Shown: piece by piece, positions 8,147 to 17,845 of the stretch | Layout: each line of letters begins with the position of its first letter | Numbering within the stretch: the stretch's first letter is position 1 | Assembly: GCF_009707955.1 (NCBI RefSeq) | Contig: NZ_WMDQ01000015.1 | Location: 41,880 to 105,879 of the forward strand | Direction: 5' to 3' | DNA: 64,000 nucleotides | From: Flavobacterium sp. LC2016-13 | GTDB taxonomy: Bacteria > Bacteroidota > Bacteroidia > Flavobacteriales > Flavobacteriaceae | The notes under the pieces: generated by a model | What the model saw: the letters and a program-made list of their open reading frames with translations, nothing else | The model's database searches: none | Told to the model about the DNA's origin: nothing | Position numbers and translations under genes: made by a program

Positions 8147-8299
8147 AAAAATAAGAAGATATAAGTTACCCGTAATCCCATAGTATTCAAGAGGTGGAGA
8201 CCTTAGAATGCCATATTAAAATTGAGTTCAAATTTTTATTAATTATTTAAAAACAAGTAGATTAAACAAAACAAAATCAAAACAAATAAACCAAAAAAA

Positions 8300-11200
8300 A
8301 TGCTTATGAAACGATTATTAGCAGTGTTAGGAATGGTGTTGTTTACCAGCTTAGGAGCTGTAGCACAAAACCGATTAATAACAGGCGTAGTGGCAGATGC
8401 AGATAACAAGGGAATTGTTGCTGCATCCATAGAGGTTCAAGGAAAACCATTTAGCGCAGTTACAGACGCCGAAGGTCGATTTAAAATGAATGTTCCGGAA
8501 GGTAAAGTTACGTTGAATGTATCTTCTATAGGTTTTATATCAAAATCAATAGTTCTTCAGGAAACTGAAACAAGAGTTTCAGTTGTATTAGTAGAAAATG
8601 CACAAGAATTAAAAGATGTTGTAGTAACTTCATTTGGAGTTAAAAAACAAAGAAAAAGTTTAGGTTACGCAGTTGGAGAACTGAAAGGAGATGACTTAAC
8701 AAAAAACAAGGAAATTAACTTAGGAAATGCACTTCAGGGTAAAATTGCCGGAGTTAACGTTTCAGCACCGGTTACAGGACCATCTGGTTCAAGCCGTGTT
8801 GTAATTCGTGGAGCAACTTCTGCTTCAGGACTTAACCAGCCTTTGTATGTTGTAGACGGAATTCCGATCGATAACAGTCAGCAAGGAAATGCAGGAATGT
8901 ATGGAGGAGCTGATAAAGGAGATGGTATGTCATCTTTCAATCCAGACGATATTGCTTCTATGTCAGTATTAAAAGGTAGTGCCGCTTCTGCACTTTACGG
9001 GTACAGAGGATCAAACGGTGTTATCTTGATTACGACTAAAAAAGGAAAAAGCGGAACAGGAATTGGAGTAGATTTTAGTACAAACTCTACATTTAATACT
9101 CCTGCAACTCTTTTACGCTGGCAAGATCAATACGGAGCGGGAGCGCCTGTAAATGGTGTTGCAACAAGATTTGCAAGCGCACAGGAACTTGGAGATTCAT
9201 ATTATTTTGCATGGGGTGATAAATACGACGGAACTCCATCTATTGGTATCGACGGAATTACGAGACCATACCAGGCGTACGGGCAAGACAACGTTAAAAA
9301 TTTCTACAGAACCGGATATTCTTTCAGTAATACTTTGGCAATTTCTGGTGGAAATGAAACGACTAATTTCAGATTATCTTTCGGAAATACGAAAGACGAA
9401 TCAATTCTTCCGGGCACAAGCTTCAAAAGAAATAACGTGACTTTGAGTTTAAATTCAGCGCCAAACAAAAAAGTAAGCATAGAGACAAATGCACAGTATA
9501 TTTCTGAGAAAAGTAATAACAGACCGTATTTGAATGACTCTCCAAGAAACCCATCTTTCCCAATTACTTTTATGACTCCGGGAACAGACATTAGATGGAT
9601 CAACAATGCTTATGATCAAAATGGAGGAGAAGCAGATTATTTTCAATCAAATGTATATCAGACAAATCCATATTTTGCAACACAGGAAGATCTTAATCAC
9701 GACCTTAGAAAACGTTTTATAGGTTCTGCAAAAGTAAATTATAACATTACTGATAAAATTTACGCAAAAGCTGTTGTTGGTATTGATGATATTAATTACG
9801 AATTTACAGAGATTGAACCAACAGGAATTAACTATTCTCCAGGTGGAGCTTATGAAAATACAGTTCAAAACCGTTCAGAGTTTAATGCTTCAGGTTATTT
9901 AGGATACAAAGGCGATATCGTTAAAAATCTTTCGTTAGATGCTTTTGTTGGAGCAAACCGTCAGGATAACAGAATGAGTGGAATTAAAATGAGAGGAAGC
10001 AACTTTATTGTTCCATTCAAATATTTCTATGCCAATACACAACCGGAAAAAACAGAAAAACAGTTTTCACAAAGTGAAGTAAACTCATTGTTTTATTCTG
10101 CAGATTTAGGTTACAAAGATTTCTTATATGTAAGTTTAACAGGTCGTGAAGATTGGTTTTCAACTTTAGATCCTGCAAACAACAGTACTTTTTATCCATC
10201 TGTAAGTACCAGTTTCATTTATTCTGAAGTAATCAAATTACCGGAATGGATGTCTTATGGTAAAATTAGAGCAGGTTGGGGTAACGTTGGTGGAGCTTTG
10301 CCGGACGCTTATGCTTTATCACTAACGTATACGGCGCCAGACGGACAAACAAATTCACAAGGACAGCCAATTTTAGGTATTAATGGAGAAACAGTTCCAA
10401 ACAAATTCTTAAAACCTTATAATGTAAGTACGATCGAATTTGGTTTTGAAAATACATTTTTCAATAACAGATTAAGTACAGATTTAACTTTTTACCAAAA
10501 AAGAACTACAAACGATATTGCTGATGCTGATATTTCTCAGGCTTCTGGTTACAGAACTACAAAAATTAATGTGGGAGAAATCGTGAATAAAGGAGTTGAA
10601 TTTGCAGTAAATGTAAAAGCAGTAAAAACACCAAATTTTGCATGGAGCGTTGGTTATAATTTTGCATACAATAATAGTGAAGTAGTTAGTCTTTCTGATA
10701 AAATTGATACCAAATCATTAGAAGGAAACAGAGATGCAAGAGCTTCTGTAGTATTAGAAAAAGGACAGCCTTTTGGAGTTATCAAAGCTTACGATTATTT
10801 AAGAGATGCAAACGGAAATATTGTACTTGATCCAAGTGGAAAATTCTTAAGAGGAAACTTAATTATTGCCGGACAAGGTGTTGCACCAACTTCTATGGGA
10901 CTTTCAAATGATTTCTCATACAAAAATTTCACACTTTCTGTTTTCGTAGATGCTAAATTTGGAGGAGAAATCTATTCTGCAACAAACCAATTAGGAATGC
11001 GTTACGGATTATCTGAAGCTTCACTTCCAGGTCGTGAAGGAGGAGTTGCTGTTTCAGGAACTGATACTAACGGAAATCCTGTAAACACAACAGTTTCTGC
11101 ATACGATTACTGGAGAAGTTATAGTGATGTAACATCAAATTTTGTTTATGATGCTGATTTTGTAAAACTAAGAGCAATCTCTTTTAGCTACAATTTCCCA

Positions 11201-11395
11201 AAATCGTATATCGAAAAAACACCTTTCCAATCGATCAGTTTAGCATTCTCTGCCCATAACTTATGGACAATTTATGACAAAGTGCCAAACATCGACCCAG
11301 AATCAAACTATTCTAATAGTAACGCTCAGGGAATGGAAAGAGCCTCAATGCCTTTGACAAGAAATTATGGTTTAACACTTAATGTCAAATTCTAA
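8300..11395 (+). CDS. SusC/RagA-family TonB-dependent outer-membrane transporter
   Basis: A 1031-residue protein with a signal peptide (residues 1-23, ending GAVAQ), a carboxypeptidase-regulatory-like domain (about 25-105), a TonB plug (about 110-235; ALQGKIAGVNV, PLYVVDGIPIDN, SALYGYRGSNGVILITTKKG) and a long 22-strand barrel ending in an aromatic-rich strand (LTLNVKF). It has no STN domain, which agrees with LacI rather than ECF/FecR control. With the SusD next to it (12 nt gap) it imports oligosaccharides across the outer membrane; neighbouring genes suggest mannose-rich N-glycan fragments. An in-frame ATG at 8306 is an equally possible start. Confidence 0.95.
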   Translation: MLMKRLLAVLGMVLFTSLGAVAQNRLITGVVADADNKGIVAASIEVQGKPFSAVTDAEGRFKMNVPEGKVTLNVSSIGFISKSIVLQETETRVSVVLVENAQELKDVVVTSFGVKKQRKSLGYAVGELKGDDLTKNKEINLGNALQGKIAGVNVSAPVTGPSGSSRVVIRGATSASGLNQPLYVVDGIPIDNSQQGNAGMYGGADKGDGMSSFNPDDIASMSVLKGSAASALYGYRGSNGVILITTKKGKSGTGIGVDFSTNSTFNTPATLLRWQDQYGAGAPVNGVATRFASAQELGDSYYFAWGDKYDGTPSIGIDGITRPYQAYGQDNVKNFYRTGYSFSNTLAISGGNETTNFRLSFGNTKDESILPGTSFKRNNVTLSLNSAPNKKVSIETNAQYISEKSNNRPYLNDSPRNPSFPITFMTPGTDIRWINNAYDQNGGEADYFQSNVYQTNPYFATQEDLNHDLRKRFIGSAKVNYNITDKIYAKAVVGIDDINYEFTEIEPTGINYSPGGAYENTVQNRSEFNASGYLGYKGDIVKNLSLDAFVGANRQDNRMSGIKMRGSNFIVPFKYFYANTQPEKTEKQFSQSEVNSLFYSADLGYKDFLYVSLTGREDWFSTLDPANNSTFYPSVSTSFIYSEVIKLPEWMSYGKIRAGWGNVGGALPDAYALSLTYTAPDGQTNSQGQPILGINGETVPNKFLKPYNVSTIEFGFENTFFNNRLSTDLTFYQKRTTNDIADADISQASGYRTTKINVGEIVNKGVEFAVNVKAVKTPNFAWSVGYNFAYNNSEVVSLSDKIDTKSLEGNRDARASVVLEKGQPFGVIKAYDYLRDANGNIVLDPSGKFLRGNLIIAGQGVAPTSMGLSNDFSYKNFTLSVFVDAKFGGEIYSATNQLGMRYGLSEASLPGREGGVAVSGTDTNGNPVNTTVSAYDYWRSYSDVTSNFVYDADFVKLRAISFSYNFPKSYIEKTPFQSISLAFSAHNLWTIYDKVPNIDPESNYSNSNAQGMERASMPLTRNYGLTLNVKF

Positions 11396-11407
11396 TAATA
11401 AAAAAAG

Positions 11408-12922
11408 ATGAAAAATAGATATATTAAAATATTTTGTATCGCAATTGTTAGTGCAATGACATTAGCATCATGCGATAAAGGATTCGAAGAAATGAATACG
11501 AATCCAAATGCCTTAACAGATCCGGCAGTAAAATCGATGTTTACACTTGCGGAGATTTATGTAGACGGTCAGGATTTTTCGAATACAAGAGGAAATAATA
11601 TTTATGCTGCACAAATTGTACAGCAATTTTCTTCACCAGGAGGAGCGGGTTCAAAATACACTTATTCTTCTGAGTATTCAGGAGCTCTTTTTGGAGAAAC
11701 GTATGGTAAAGGTTTGAATCAGATTTTTCAATTGATGTCTGTTTTACCAAATACAGATGAAAATTCAAATGCAATTCAGGCTTTAAGAATCATGAAGGTT
11801 TTGATGTTTCAAAAATTGACAGATACTTACGGAGAAGTTCCTTATTTCGAAGCCGGAAAAGGATACAACGGAAATATTTTTGCCCCAAAATATGACACTC
11901 AGGAAGCGATCTACAATGACCTTTTAAAAGAATTAGACGAAGCAGGAACAGCATTAGATGCTAATAAAGGTTTTGTTGGTGCAGCAGATTTATATTACCA
12001 AAGCGACGTTGCAAGATGGAAAAAATTAGCCAACTCATTAATGCTTAGAGTAGCAATGCGTTTGTCTAAAGTAAATCCTGCAAAAGCTAAAGAATATGTA
12101 GAAAAAGCAGTTTCAAAAGGTGTTTTTGCTTCCAATACTGACAGTCTTGTTTTACAACATGATTCAGGTCCTGCAGGAGTTAAAACAAACCCAATCACTT
12201 CATCTTGGGTTAGAAATGATTTGAACGGAGGAGAATCTAATATAAAATTCAGTAAAACATTTATCGATTTATTGAAAAACACAAACGATCCACGTTTAAG
12301 AATCTATGCAAAATTAGAAGCAACAGGAGATAACAATCCGGCAAACCAACAAGGTCTTGCAAATGATGCTAAAGATTTTCCGGGTGGAGACAAAAAAGTT
12401 TTCTCAGATCCAAATACGTCTACAGTTTTACGTTTAGACGCACCTACATTAATCATGTCTTATGCCGAAGTACAATATTTATTGGCCGAAGCATCAGTTA
12501 GAGGATGGAATGTTGGCGGATCAGCTCAGGGATATTATGAAAACGGTGTAAAAGCTGCAATGGAAGTATTGACTATTTTTGGAGATAAAGTACCGGCAGT
12601 TACAGGTACAGAATATACAACTTATATCACGACTTATCCTTTTAAAACAGCAGGAACAGAAGCACAAAAAATCGAACAGATTATAACTCAAAAATGGATT
12701 TTATTGTTGTTCAACGGTTTTGAAGCATTCTCAGAATACAGAAGAACAGGATATCCGGTTTTAGTTCCGGTTAACGATCCTACGGGAGAAACTAACGGAA
12801 CAATTCCAAGAAGATTAATCTACGATCAGTCAGAGCTTTTGACAAATGCAGATAATTATCAGCAAGCAATAAGCCGTCAGGGATTAGACAGAATGACAAC
12901 TAGAATCTGGTGGGATAAATAG
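11408..12922 (+). CDS. SusD/RagB-like surface glycan-binding lipoprotein
   Basis: A 504-residue lipoprotein with a signal peptide ending in LASC and lipidated Cys22. The body resembles the SusD-like_2 group (PF12771): FEEMNTNPNAL near the start, a TPR-type helical scaffold (ARWKKLANSLMLRVAMRL), and a conserved end (EAFSEYRRTGYPVL, GTIPRRLIYDQSE). It forms the lid over the SusC barrel and captures glycans at the cell surface. Specificity is inferred from the mannosidases downstream. A GC-rich terminator follows, so the SusCD pair may be transcribed more than the enzyme genes. Confidence 0.93.
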   Translation: MKNRYIKIFCIAIVSAMTLASCDKGFEEMNTNPNALTDPAVKSMFTLAEIYVDGQDFSNTRGNNIYAAQIVQQFSSPGGAGSKYTYSSEYSGALFGETYGKGLNQIFQLMSVLPNTDENSNAIQALRIMKVLMFQKLTDTYGEVPYFEAGKGYNGNIFAPKYDTQEAIYNDLLKELDEAGTALDANKGFVGAADLYYQSDVARWKKLANSLMLRVAMRLSKVNPAKAKEYVEKAVSKGVFASNTDSLVLQHDSGPAGVKTNPITSSWVRNDLNGGESNIKFSKTFIDLLKNTNDPRLRIYAKLEATGDNNPANQQGLANDAKDFPGGDKKVFSDPNTSTVLRLDAPTLIMSYAEVQYLLAEASVRGWNVGGSAQGYYENGVKAAMEVLTIFGDKVPAVTGTEYTTYITTYPFKTAGTEAQKIEQIITQKWILLLFNGFEAFSEYRRTGYPVLVPVNDPTGETNGTIPRRLIYDQSELLTNADNYQQAISRQGLDRMTTRIWWDK

Positions 12923-12950
12923 TTTTAATAATTTGATTAGTTAGTTTAAG

Positions 12951-12992
12951 TAAGTCGGGTGGCTAGTACGTCGGCCGCCCGGCTTATTTTTA
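12951..12992 (+). terminator. GC-rich terminator after susD
   Basis: TAAGTCGGGTGGC pairs with GCCGCCCGGCTTA (with G-U pairs) and is followed by TTTTTAATTT. It is one of the few GC-rich spots in the window and would uncouple susCD from the mannosidase genes. Confidence 0.8.
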
Positions 12993-13219
12993 ATTTCTAT
13001 TTTATTTTATTTAAATTTAATGAATTGCTTCAGAACCAAATTCAATAGATTTAGTGCCCTTTTTTTCGCAAAATACAAAGTTGATTTTGCTGAAAAAGAT
13101 GGAATTATTTTCGACAGAATTCAAAGTGCGATGAACACATTTCTTTCAATTTAATATGAGAAAAAAATAGAAAATTTTATCTGTAATAATAAAAATCTGC
13201 ATTTGCAGTAACAATAAAA
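12993..13219 (+). other. Intergenic stretch with a 44-codon open frame
   Basis: Between the susD terminator and the beta-mannosidase there is one small open frame at 13020-13154 (starts MNCFRTKFNRF, ends MNTFLSI). I do not recognise it; no homologous family or leader features are visible. It may be a relic or chance. The mannosidase promoter must lie here but no clear TAnnTTTG is seen. Confidence 0.2.
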
Positions 13220-15208
13220 ATGAAACTCAAAAAAAGCTATTATTGGTTTATAAGTCTTTGTCTGGCAAATCTTTCGTTTGTAGTCAATGCCCAGAACATG
13301 GCTTTAAAAGAAGGCTGGCAATATCGTGAAGTAAAAACAGACAAATGGTTTGCTGCCACAATTCCCGGGGAAATACATACCGATTTATTAAATAATAAAA
13401 CAATACCGGACCCATTTTATCGTGACAACGAAAAAAAACTACAATGGATCGAAAAAAAAGACTGGGAATATAAAACCTCTTTTCAGATAAATGCATCAAC
13501 ATTAAAAAAGAAAAATACAGAACTCGTTTTTGATGGTTTAGATACTTATGCAACGGTTTATCTGAATAATCAATTGGTTTTAAAAGCCGATAACATGTTT
13601 CGTCAATGGCGGGTAGATGTAAAAAAGATCATTAAATCAGGAAATAATGATTTAGTAATCGTTTTTAAATCAGCACAAAATGTAGTCGATTCATTGGCGA
13701 AAAAAGATTTGCCATTTGTAATTCCCGATAATCCGCGTGCCTATGTTCGTAAAGCGCAATATCATTTTGGATGGGATTGGGGACCAAAATTCACGACTTG
13801 CGGCATCTGGAAAACACCAAGATTAGAATCGTATGACGAGAAAACTCCGGAGAAACCATATGTACTGGATCGAAAAATAGAATTGGTACAACAGCCGGAC
13901 AGTTTAGGAAAATCGTTTTATTTTAAAATTGATGGAAAGCCCGTTTATATGAAAGGCGCCAATTATATTCCGTCAGATGCTTTTCTTTCGAGAGTAACCA
14001 AAAAAGAATACGAAAAAGTAATTGGAATGGCGAAAGATGCCAATATGAATATGCTTCGCGTTTGGGGAGGCGGAATTTATGAAGATGATTATTTTTATGA
14101 TTTATGCGATAAAAACGGAATCTATGTCTGGCAGGATTTTATGTTTGCCGGAACAATGGTGCCGGGAGACGATGCTTTTTTTGACAATGTAAAAAAAGAA
14201 GTTCAATATCAGGTAAAACGTCTTCGTCATCATAAAAGTATTGTTTTGTGGTGCGGTAATAATGAAATAGATGAAGCCTTTAAAGATTGGGGATGGCAAA
14301 AAATGATGAAAATGCCCAAACAAGATTCCATTCGTTTATGGAAAGATTATGTTCGTTTGTTTCAGGACAGTATTCCAAAATGGGTAAAAGAAGTAGATGA
14401 TAAACGACCTTATATAAGTTCATCGCCATTATTTCATTGGTCAAGAAAAGCCAGTATTACCGAAGGTGACAGCCATTATTGGGGAACCTGGTGGGGATTA
14501 GAAGATGTAGAAGCCGTACAGAAAAAAACAGGACGTTTTGTAAGTGAGTATGGAATGCAGGCAATGCCGACTTATTCATCTATCGAAAAATTTACATTGC
14601 CCGAAGACCGATATTTGTATTCAGATATTTTAGAAGCGCATCAAAAAGCCGGAAAAGGTTTCATGAAATTAGATTCCTATTTAAATCGCTATTTCATCAA
14701 ATCAGAGAAAATAAAAAATATGAACGTTGAGGATTATACGTACCTCACACAATGTTTGCAATATTATTCTTTGAAAAATATTATTGGTATTCACCGTTCA
14801 AAAGAACCCTATAATATGGGAACAGTAGTTTGGCAGCTCAATGATTGCTGGCCTGTAGCAAGCTGGAGCGTAACCGATTATTACGATCGACAACCCAAAG
14901 CAGCGTGGTACGCCATGAAAGAAGCCTACAGAGATGATAAAACTCCGGAAATAGATCTTACGAGGCCAATAAATTTAACATTAGAAGATCCAAAAATTAC
15001 TTGGGAAGTAAAAGGAAATAAAGTAGCTTTAAAAGCTTCAAAGTTTGCCAAATATGTAAATGTTTCCATAAAAGGATATACCGGAAAATGGAGCGACAAT
15101 TACTTCGATTTGAAACCCGGAGAAGAAAAAATAATTACGTTTGAAGGTAAAATAGAAAAACCGGTTTTTAAAGTTTACTCGTTATACGATGTTTTGAAAA
15201 GGTACTAA
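13220..15208 (+). CDS. GH2 beta-mannosidase, compact form lacking two Ig-like domains
   Basis: A 662-residue exported exo-beta-mannosidase, expected to remove the core Man-beta-1,4-GlcNAc mannose. Signal peptide 1-24; sugar-binding jelly roll about 28-205 (FDGLDTYATVYLN, QYHFGWDWGPK); TIM barrel about 222-570 with acid/base Glu349 in WCGNNEID and nucleophile Glu443 in VSEYGMQAMP; a C-terminal Ig-like domain (about 590-662; DNYFDLKPGE). Relatives are about 820-870 residues. Here PRLESYDEKTPEKPYVLDRKI jumps straight from jelly roll to barrel, and KEAYRDDKTPEIDL goes straight to the last Ig domain, so the GH2 Ig domain and the Mannosidase_ig domain both appear to be missing, in frame. Catalytic residues are kept. 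Activity is uncertain. Confidence 0.88.
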   Translation: MKLKKSYYWFISLCLANLSFVVNAQNMALKEGWQYREVKTDKWFAATIPGEIHTDLLNNKTIPDPFYRDNEKKLQWIEKKDWEYKTSFQINASTLKKKNTELVFDGLDTYATVYLNNQLVLKADNMFRQWRVDVKKIIKSGNNDLVIVFKSAQNVVDSLAKKDLPFVIPDNPRAYVRKAQYHFGWDWGPKFTTCGIWKTPRLESYDEKTPEKPYVLDRKIELVQQPDSLGKSFYFKIDGKPVYMKGANYIPSDAFLSRVTKKEYEKVIGMAKDANMNMLRVWGGGIYEDDYFYDLCDKNGIYVWQDFMFAGTMVPGDDAFFDNVKKEVQYQVKRLRHHKSIVLWCGNNEIDEAFKDWGWQKMMKMPKQDSIRLWKDYVRLFQDSIPKWVKEVDDKRPYISSSPLFHWSRKASITEGDSHYWGTWWGLEDVEAVQKKTGRFVSEYGMQAMPTYSSIEKFTLPEDRYLYSDILEAHQKAGKGFMKLDSYLNRYFIKSEKIKNMNVEDYTYLTQCLQYYSLKNIIGIHRSKEPYNMGTVVWQLNDCWPVASWSVTDYYDRQPKAAWYAMKEAYRDDKTPEIDLTRPINLTLEDPKITWEVKGNKVALKASKFAKYVNVSIKGYTGKWSDNYFDLKPGEEKIITFEGKIEKPVFKVYSLYDVLKRY

Positions 15209-15236
15209 GATACTAATAAGGTACTAAGGTGCTAAG
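15201..15236. repeat. Tandem (g)GTACTAAg-type repeats at the mannosidase stop codon
   Basis: Four degenerate copies (GGTACTAAG, ATACTAAT, GGTACTAAG, GTGCTAAG) in a row; the first provides the TAA stop at 15206. Such repeats are common between Flavobacterium genes. Their role is unknown. Confidence 0.5.
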
Positions 15237-15358
15237 AGGCAAAGGTTCAAAGGTTTTTTTTAGAGGTGCATATCTCGTGCGTTTGTTTTGAGAACCTTGC
15301 GTAAATCCTTGCTTACGAATTTTGCGGTTAATTTATTGTGTTCAAAGATTTTCCGTAG

Positions 15359-15378
15359 AGGCGCACAGCAGTGCGTCT
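15359..15378. repeat. REP-like hairpin between beta-mannosidase and GH92
   Basis: AGGCGCAC-AGCA-GTGCGTCT is an 8-bp inverted repeat (one G-T pair). It looks like a dispersed palindromic element. The 225-bp gap around it holds no gene. Confidence 0.5.
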
Positions 15379-15432
15379 AACATTAGAGATTAAAAATATC
15401 CGTGTTCTATCACATATAATAAAACAAATAAA

Positions 15433-17697
15433 ATGATTACAAAATACAAGCACATTGTTTTTTCAATAATTATGCTAATTAATTTACCTGCGATTTCACA
15501 GGAGAAAAAAGCAAAACAAACTTCTACAGATTACACACAATACGTAAATCCGTTTATAGGATCTGCCGGTCATGGTCACGTATTTGTGGGAGCCAATGTT
15601 CCTTTTGGAGCCGTTCAGTTAGGACCAATAAATATTTTTGAAGGCTGGGATTGGTGCAGCGGATATAATTATGCAAGTAACACTATTTTAGGATTTACGC
15701 ATACGCATTTAAGCGGAACCGGAATTGGAGATTTAAATGATATTCTTTTACTTCCTGTTTCAGGAAAAGTACCTCTTTTTAAAGGAACAAAAGAAGATAT
15801 GGTAAACGGTTATGGTTCGTATTTCTCTCATGAAAATGAAGTAAGCAAACCGGGATATTACAGCGTTTTATTGGATAAATATAAAGTTAAAGCAGAATTA
15901 ACGGCAAGTGAAAGAGTTGGTTTTCATAAATATACCTTCAATTCAACGACAGATAATCATGTTTTATTAGATCTTGCCGATGGTGTGGGTTGGGATAAAC
16001 CGGTTAAAACCTTCATCAAAAAAATAAACGAAAACACACTTGTCGGATATCGTTTTTCTGCAGGTTGGGCTGCTGATCAGCGTGTTTATTTTGCTATCGA
16101 ATTTTCTGAACCAATTTCAAATATTGCATTATATGATGATAAAACTGCAGTTACAGGAAACGAAGGCGAGGGTTTAAAAATGAAAGCTGTTTTAGATTTT
16201 ACAACTTTAAAAAATAAACAAGTTTTAGTAAAAGTCGGAATTTCTCCGGTAAGTTATGAGAATGCTTCAGCAAACATAAAGGCCGAAATTCCGAATTGGG
16301 ATTTTGATCAAACAGTAAAAACTGCGACTTCAAAATGGAACAAGGAATTAAATAAAATTCAAATTAAAGCAAACGATAAAACAATGAAAGTTTTTTATAC
16401 TTCATTGTATCATACGATGTTTGCACCATCTATTTTTAATGATGCAAACGGAGATTATCTGGGAACAGATAAAAAAGTGTATAAAAAAGCAAACTTTACA
16501 AACTACACAACTTTCTCACTTTGGGATACGTATCGCGGTTTACATCCTTTGTACACGATAACGCAGCCCGAGAAAATTAATGATATTGTAAAATCATTTT
16601 TAGCAATTTACGAACAACAAGGCAGATTACCGGTTTGGCATCTAATGGGTAATGAAACCAATACGATGAACGGAAATCATTCAATTGCCGTAATTGTTGA
16701 CGCTTATTTAAAAGGATATAGAGATTACGATACAGCATTAGCTTACGAAGCGATCAAAAAAACAGCAATGCAAACCCGCGACGGAATGGATTATGTTCAG
16801 AAATTTGAATATATTCCTGCAGATAAAATGCTGGAAACCGTTGGTAACGCTTTAGAATACGCCATTGATGATTATTGTGTAGCCCAAATGGCAAAAGCAT
16901 TAAACAAAACTGAAGATTATACTTATTTCACGAAAAGAGCCAATTTATATAAACTTTATTTTGATAAAGAAACCACTTTTATGCGTGGTAAATTAACCGA
17001 TGGAAATTGGAGAACACCATTTAATCCGCTTTCATCAGCACATCGCAAAGACGATTATGTAGAAGGAAATGCATGGCAATATACATGGTTAGTGCCACAA
17101 GATCCGTACGGTTTAATTGATTTATTTGGAAGCGAAAAGAAATTTACAGACAAATTAGATTCTCTTTTCTTACTAACAGATAAAGTTGAAGGCGAAGAAA
17201 TTTCACCGGACATTAGCGGTTTAATCGGACAATATGCACAAGGAAACGAGCCAAATCATCATATTCCATATTTATACGCCTTTGCAGGACAACCTTGGAA
17301 AACAGCAAAATTAATCCGTGAAATTGACGATAAATTTTATTCTACAAAACCGGACGGATTATGTGGAAATGAAGATTTAGGTCAAATGTCAGCTTGGTAT
17401 GTATTGTCTTCAATGGGATTTTATTCTGTAAATCCTGCTAACGGCGTTTATGTATTAGGAAGTCCGTTAGTAAATACAGCTACGATTCATCACAAAAAAG
17501 ACGTTTCATTTACCTTAAATGCAATAGACAACAGCGCAACAAATATCTATATTCAAAAAGCTGAATATAACGGAAAACCTTATACAAAATCATATATCAC
17601 ACAAGATATGATTGTAAAAGGCGGAGAGTTAAAATTGTTTATGGGAAGCAAACCATCGACAACTTTTGGAGTAAAGAAAGAAGACAGACCTCAATGA
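15433..17697 (+). CDS. GH92 alpha-mannosidase (first copy)
   Basis: A 754-residue exported exo-alpha-mannosidase; signal peptide residues 1-22 (ends AISQ). GH92 hallmarks: YVNPFIGSAGHGHVFVGA at the start of the N-terminal beta-sandwich, GWDWCSGYNYASN, HTHLSGTG, then the (alpha/alpha)6 catalytic domain with FSLWDTYRGLHPLY, GRLPVWHLMGNETNTM, EGNAWQYTW and CGNEDLGQMSAWYV near the C-terminus. GH92 enzymes are calcium-dependent, inverting, and mostly cut alpha-1,2 or alpha-1,3 mannose from N-glycans. The conserved GNEDLGQMSAWYV and WHLMGNET motifs place it in the canonical N-glycan branch. The exact linkage cannot be read from the sequence. It is in a co-directional cluster of mannosidases. Confidence 0.95.
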   Translation: MITKYKHIVFSIIMLINLPAISQEKKAKQTSTDYTQYVNPFIGSAGHGHVFVGANVPFGAVQLGPINIFEGWDWCSGYNYASNTILGFTHTHLSGTGIGDLNDILLLPVSGKVPLFKGTKEDMVNGYGSYFSHENEVSKPGYYSVLLDKYKVKAELTASERVGFHKYTFNSTTDNHVLLDLADGVGWDKPVKTFIKKINENTLVGYRFSAGWAADQRVYFAIEFSEPISNIALYDDKTAVTGNEGEGLKMKAVLDFTTLKNKQVLVKVGISPVSYENASANIKAEIPNWDFDQTVKTATSKWNKELNKIQIKANDKTMKVFYTSLYHTMFAPSIFNDANGDYLGTDKKVYKKANFTNYTTFSLWDTYRGLHPLYTITQPEKINDIVKSFLAIYEQQGRLPVWHLMGNETNTMNGNHSIAVIVDAYLKGYRDYDTALAYEAIKKTAMQTRDGMDYVQKFEYIPADKMLETVGNALEYAIDDYCVAQMAKALNKTEDYTYFTKRANLYKLYFDKETTFMRGKLTDGNWRTPFNPLSSAHRKDDYVEGNAWQYTWLVPQDPYGLIDLFGSEKKFTDKLDSLFLLTDKVEGEEISPDISGLIGQYAQGNEPNHHIPYLYAFAGQPWKTAKLIREIDDKFYSTKPDGLCGNEDLGQMSAWYVLSSMGFYSVNPANGVYVLGSPLVNTATIHHKKDVSFTLNAIDNSATNIYIQKAEYNGKPYTKSYITQDMIVKGGELKLFMGSKPSTTFGVKKEDRPQ

Positions 17698-17755
17698 TTT
17701 TAGATTTAAAATTGTTGATTTTAGATTTAAGAAATTAGAATTCAGTTTTCGATTT

Positions 17756-17782
17756 CCTGCAAGGTTTTCAAAACCTTGTAGG
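17756..17782. repeat. 27-bp dispersed palindrome, copy 1
   Basis: CCTGCAAGGTTTT-C-AAAACCTTGTAGG is a near-perfect 27-bp palindrome. It is one of three members in this locus, followed after 21 nt by copy 2. Confidence 0.7.
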
Positions 17783-17803
17783 TATTATTATCAATACGAA
17801 ATA

Positions 17804-17830
17804 CCTAACAGGTTTTTAAAACCTGTTAGG
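17804..17830. repeat. 27-bp dispersed palindrome, copy 2
   Basis: Arms CCTAACAGGTTTT / AAAACCTGTTAGG around a single central base, a perfect palindrome ending 16 nt before the next GH92 start codon. It differs from copy 3 (21630-21656) only at the centre. Confidence 0.75.
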
Positions 17831-17845
17831 ATAACAACACAGAAG

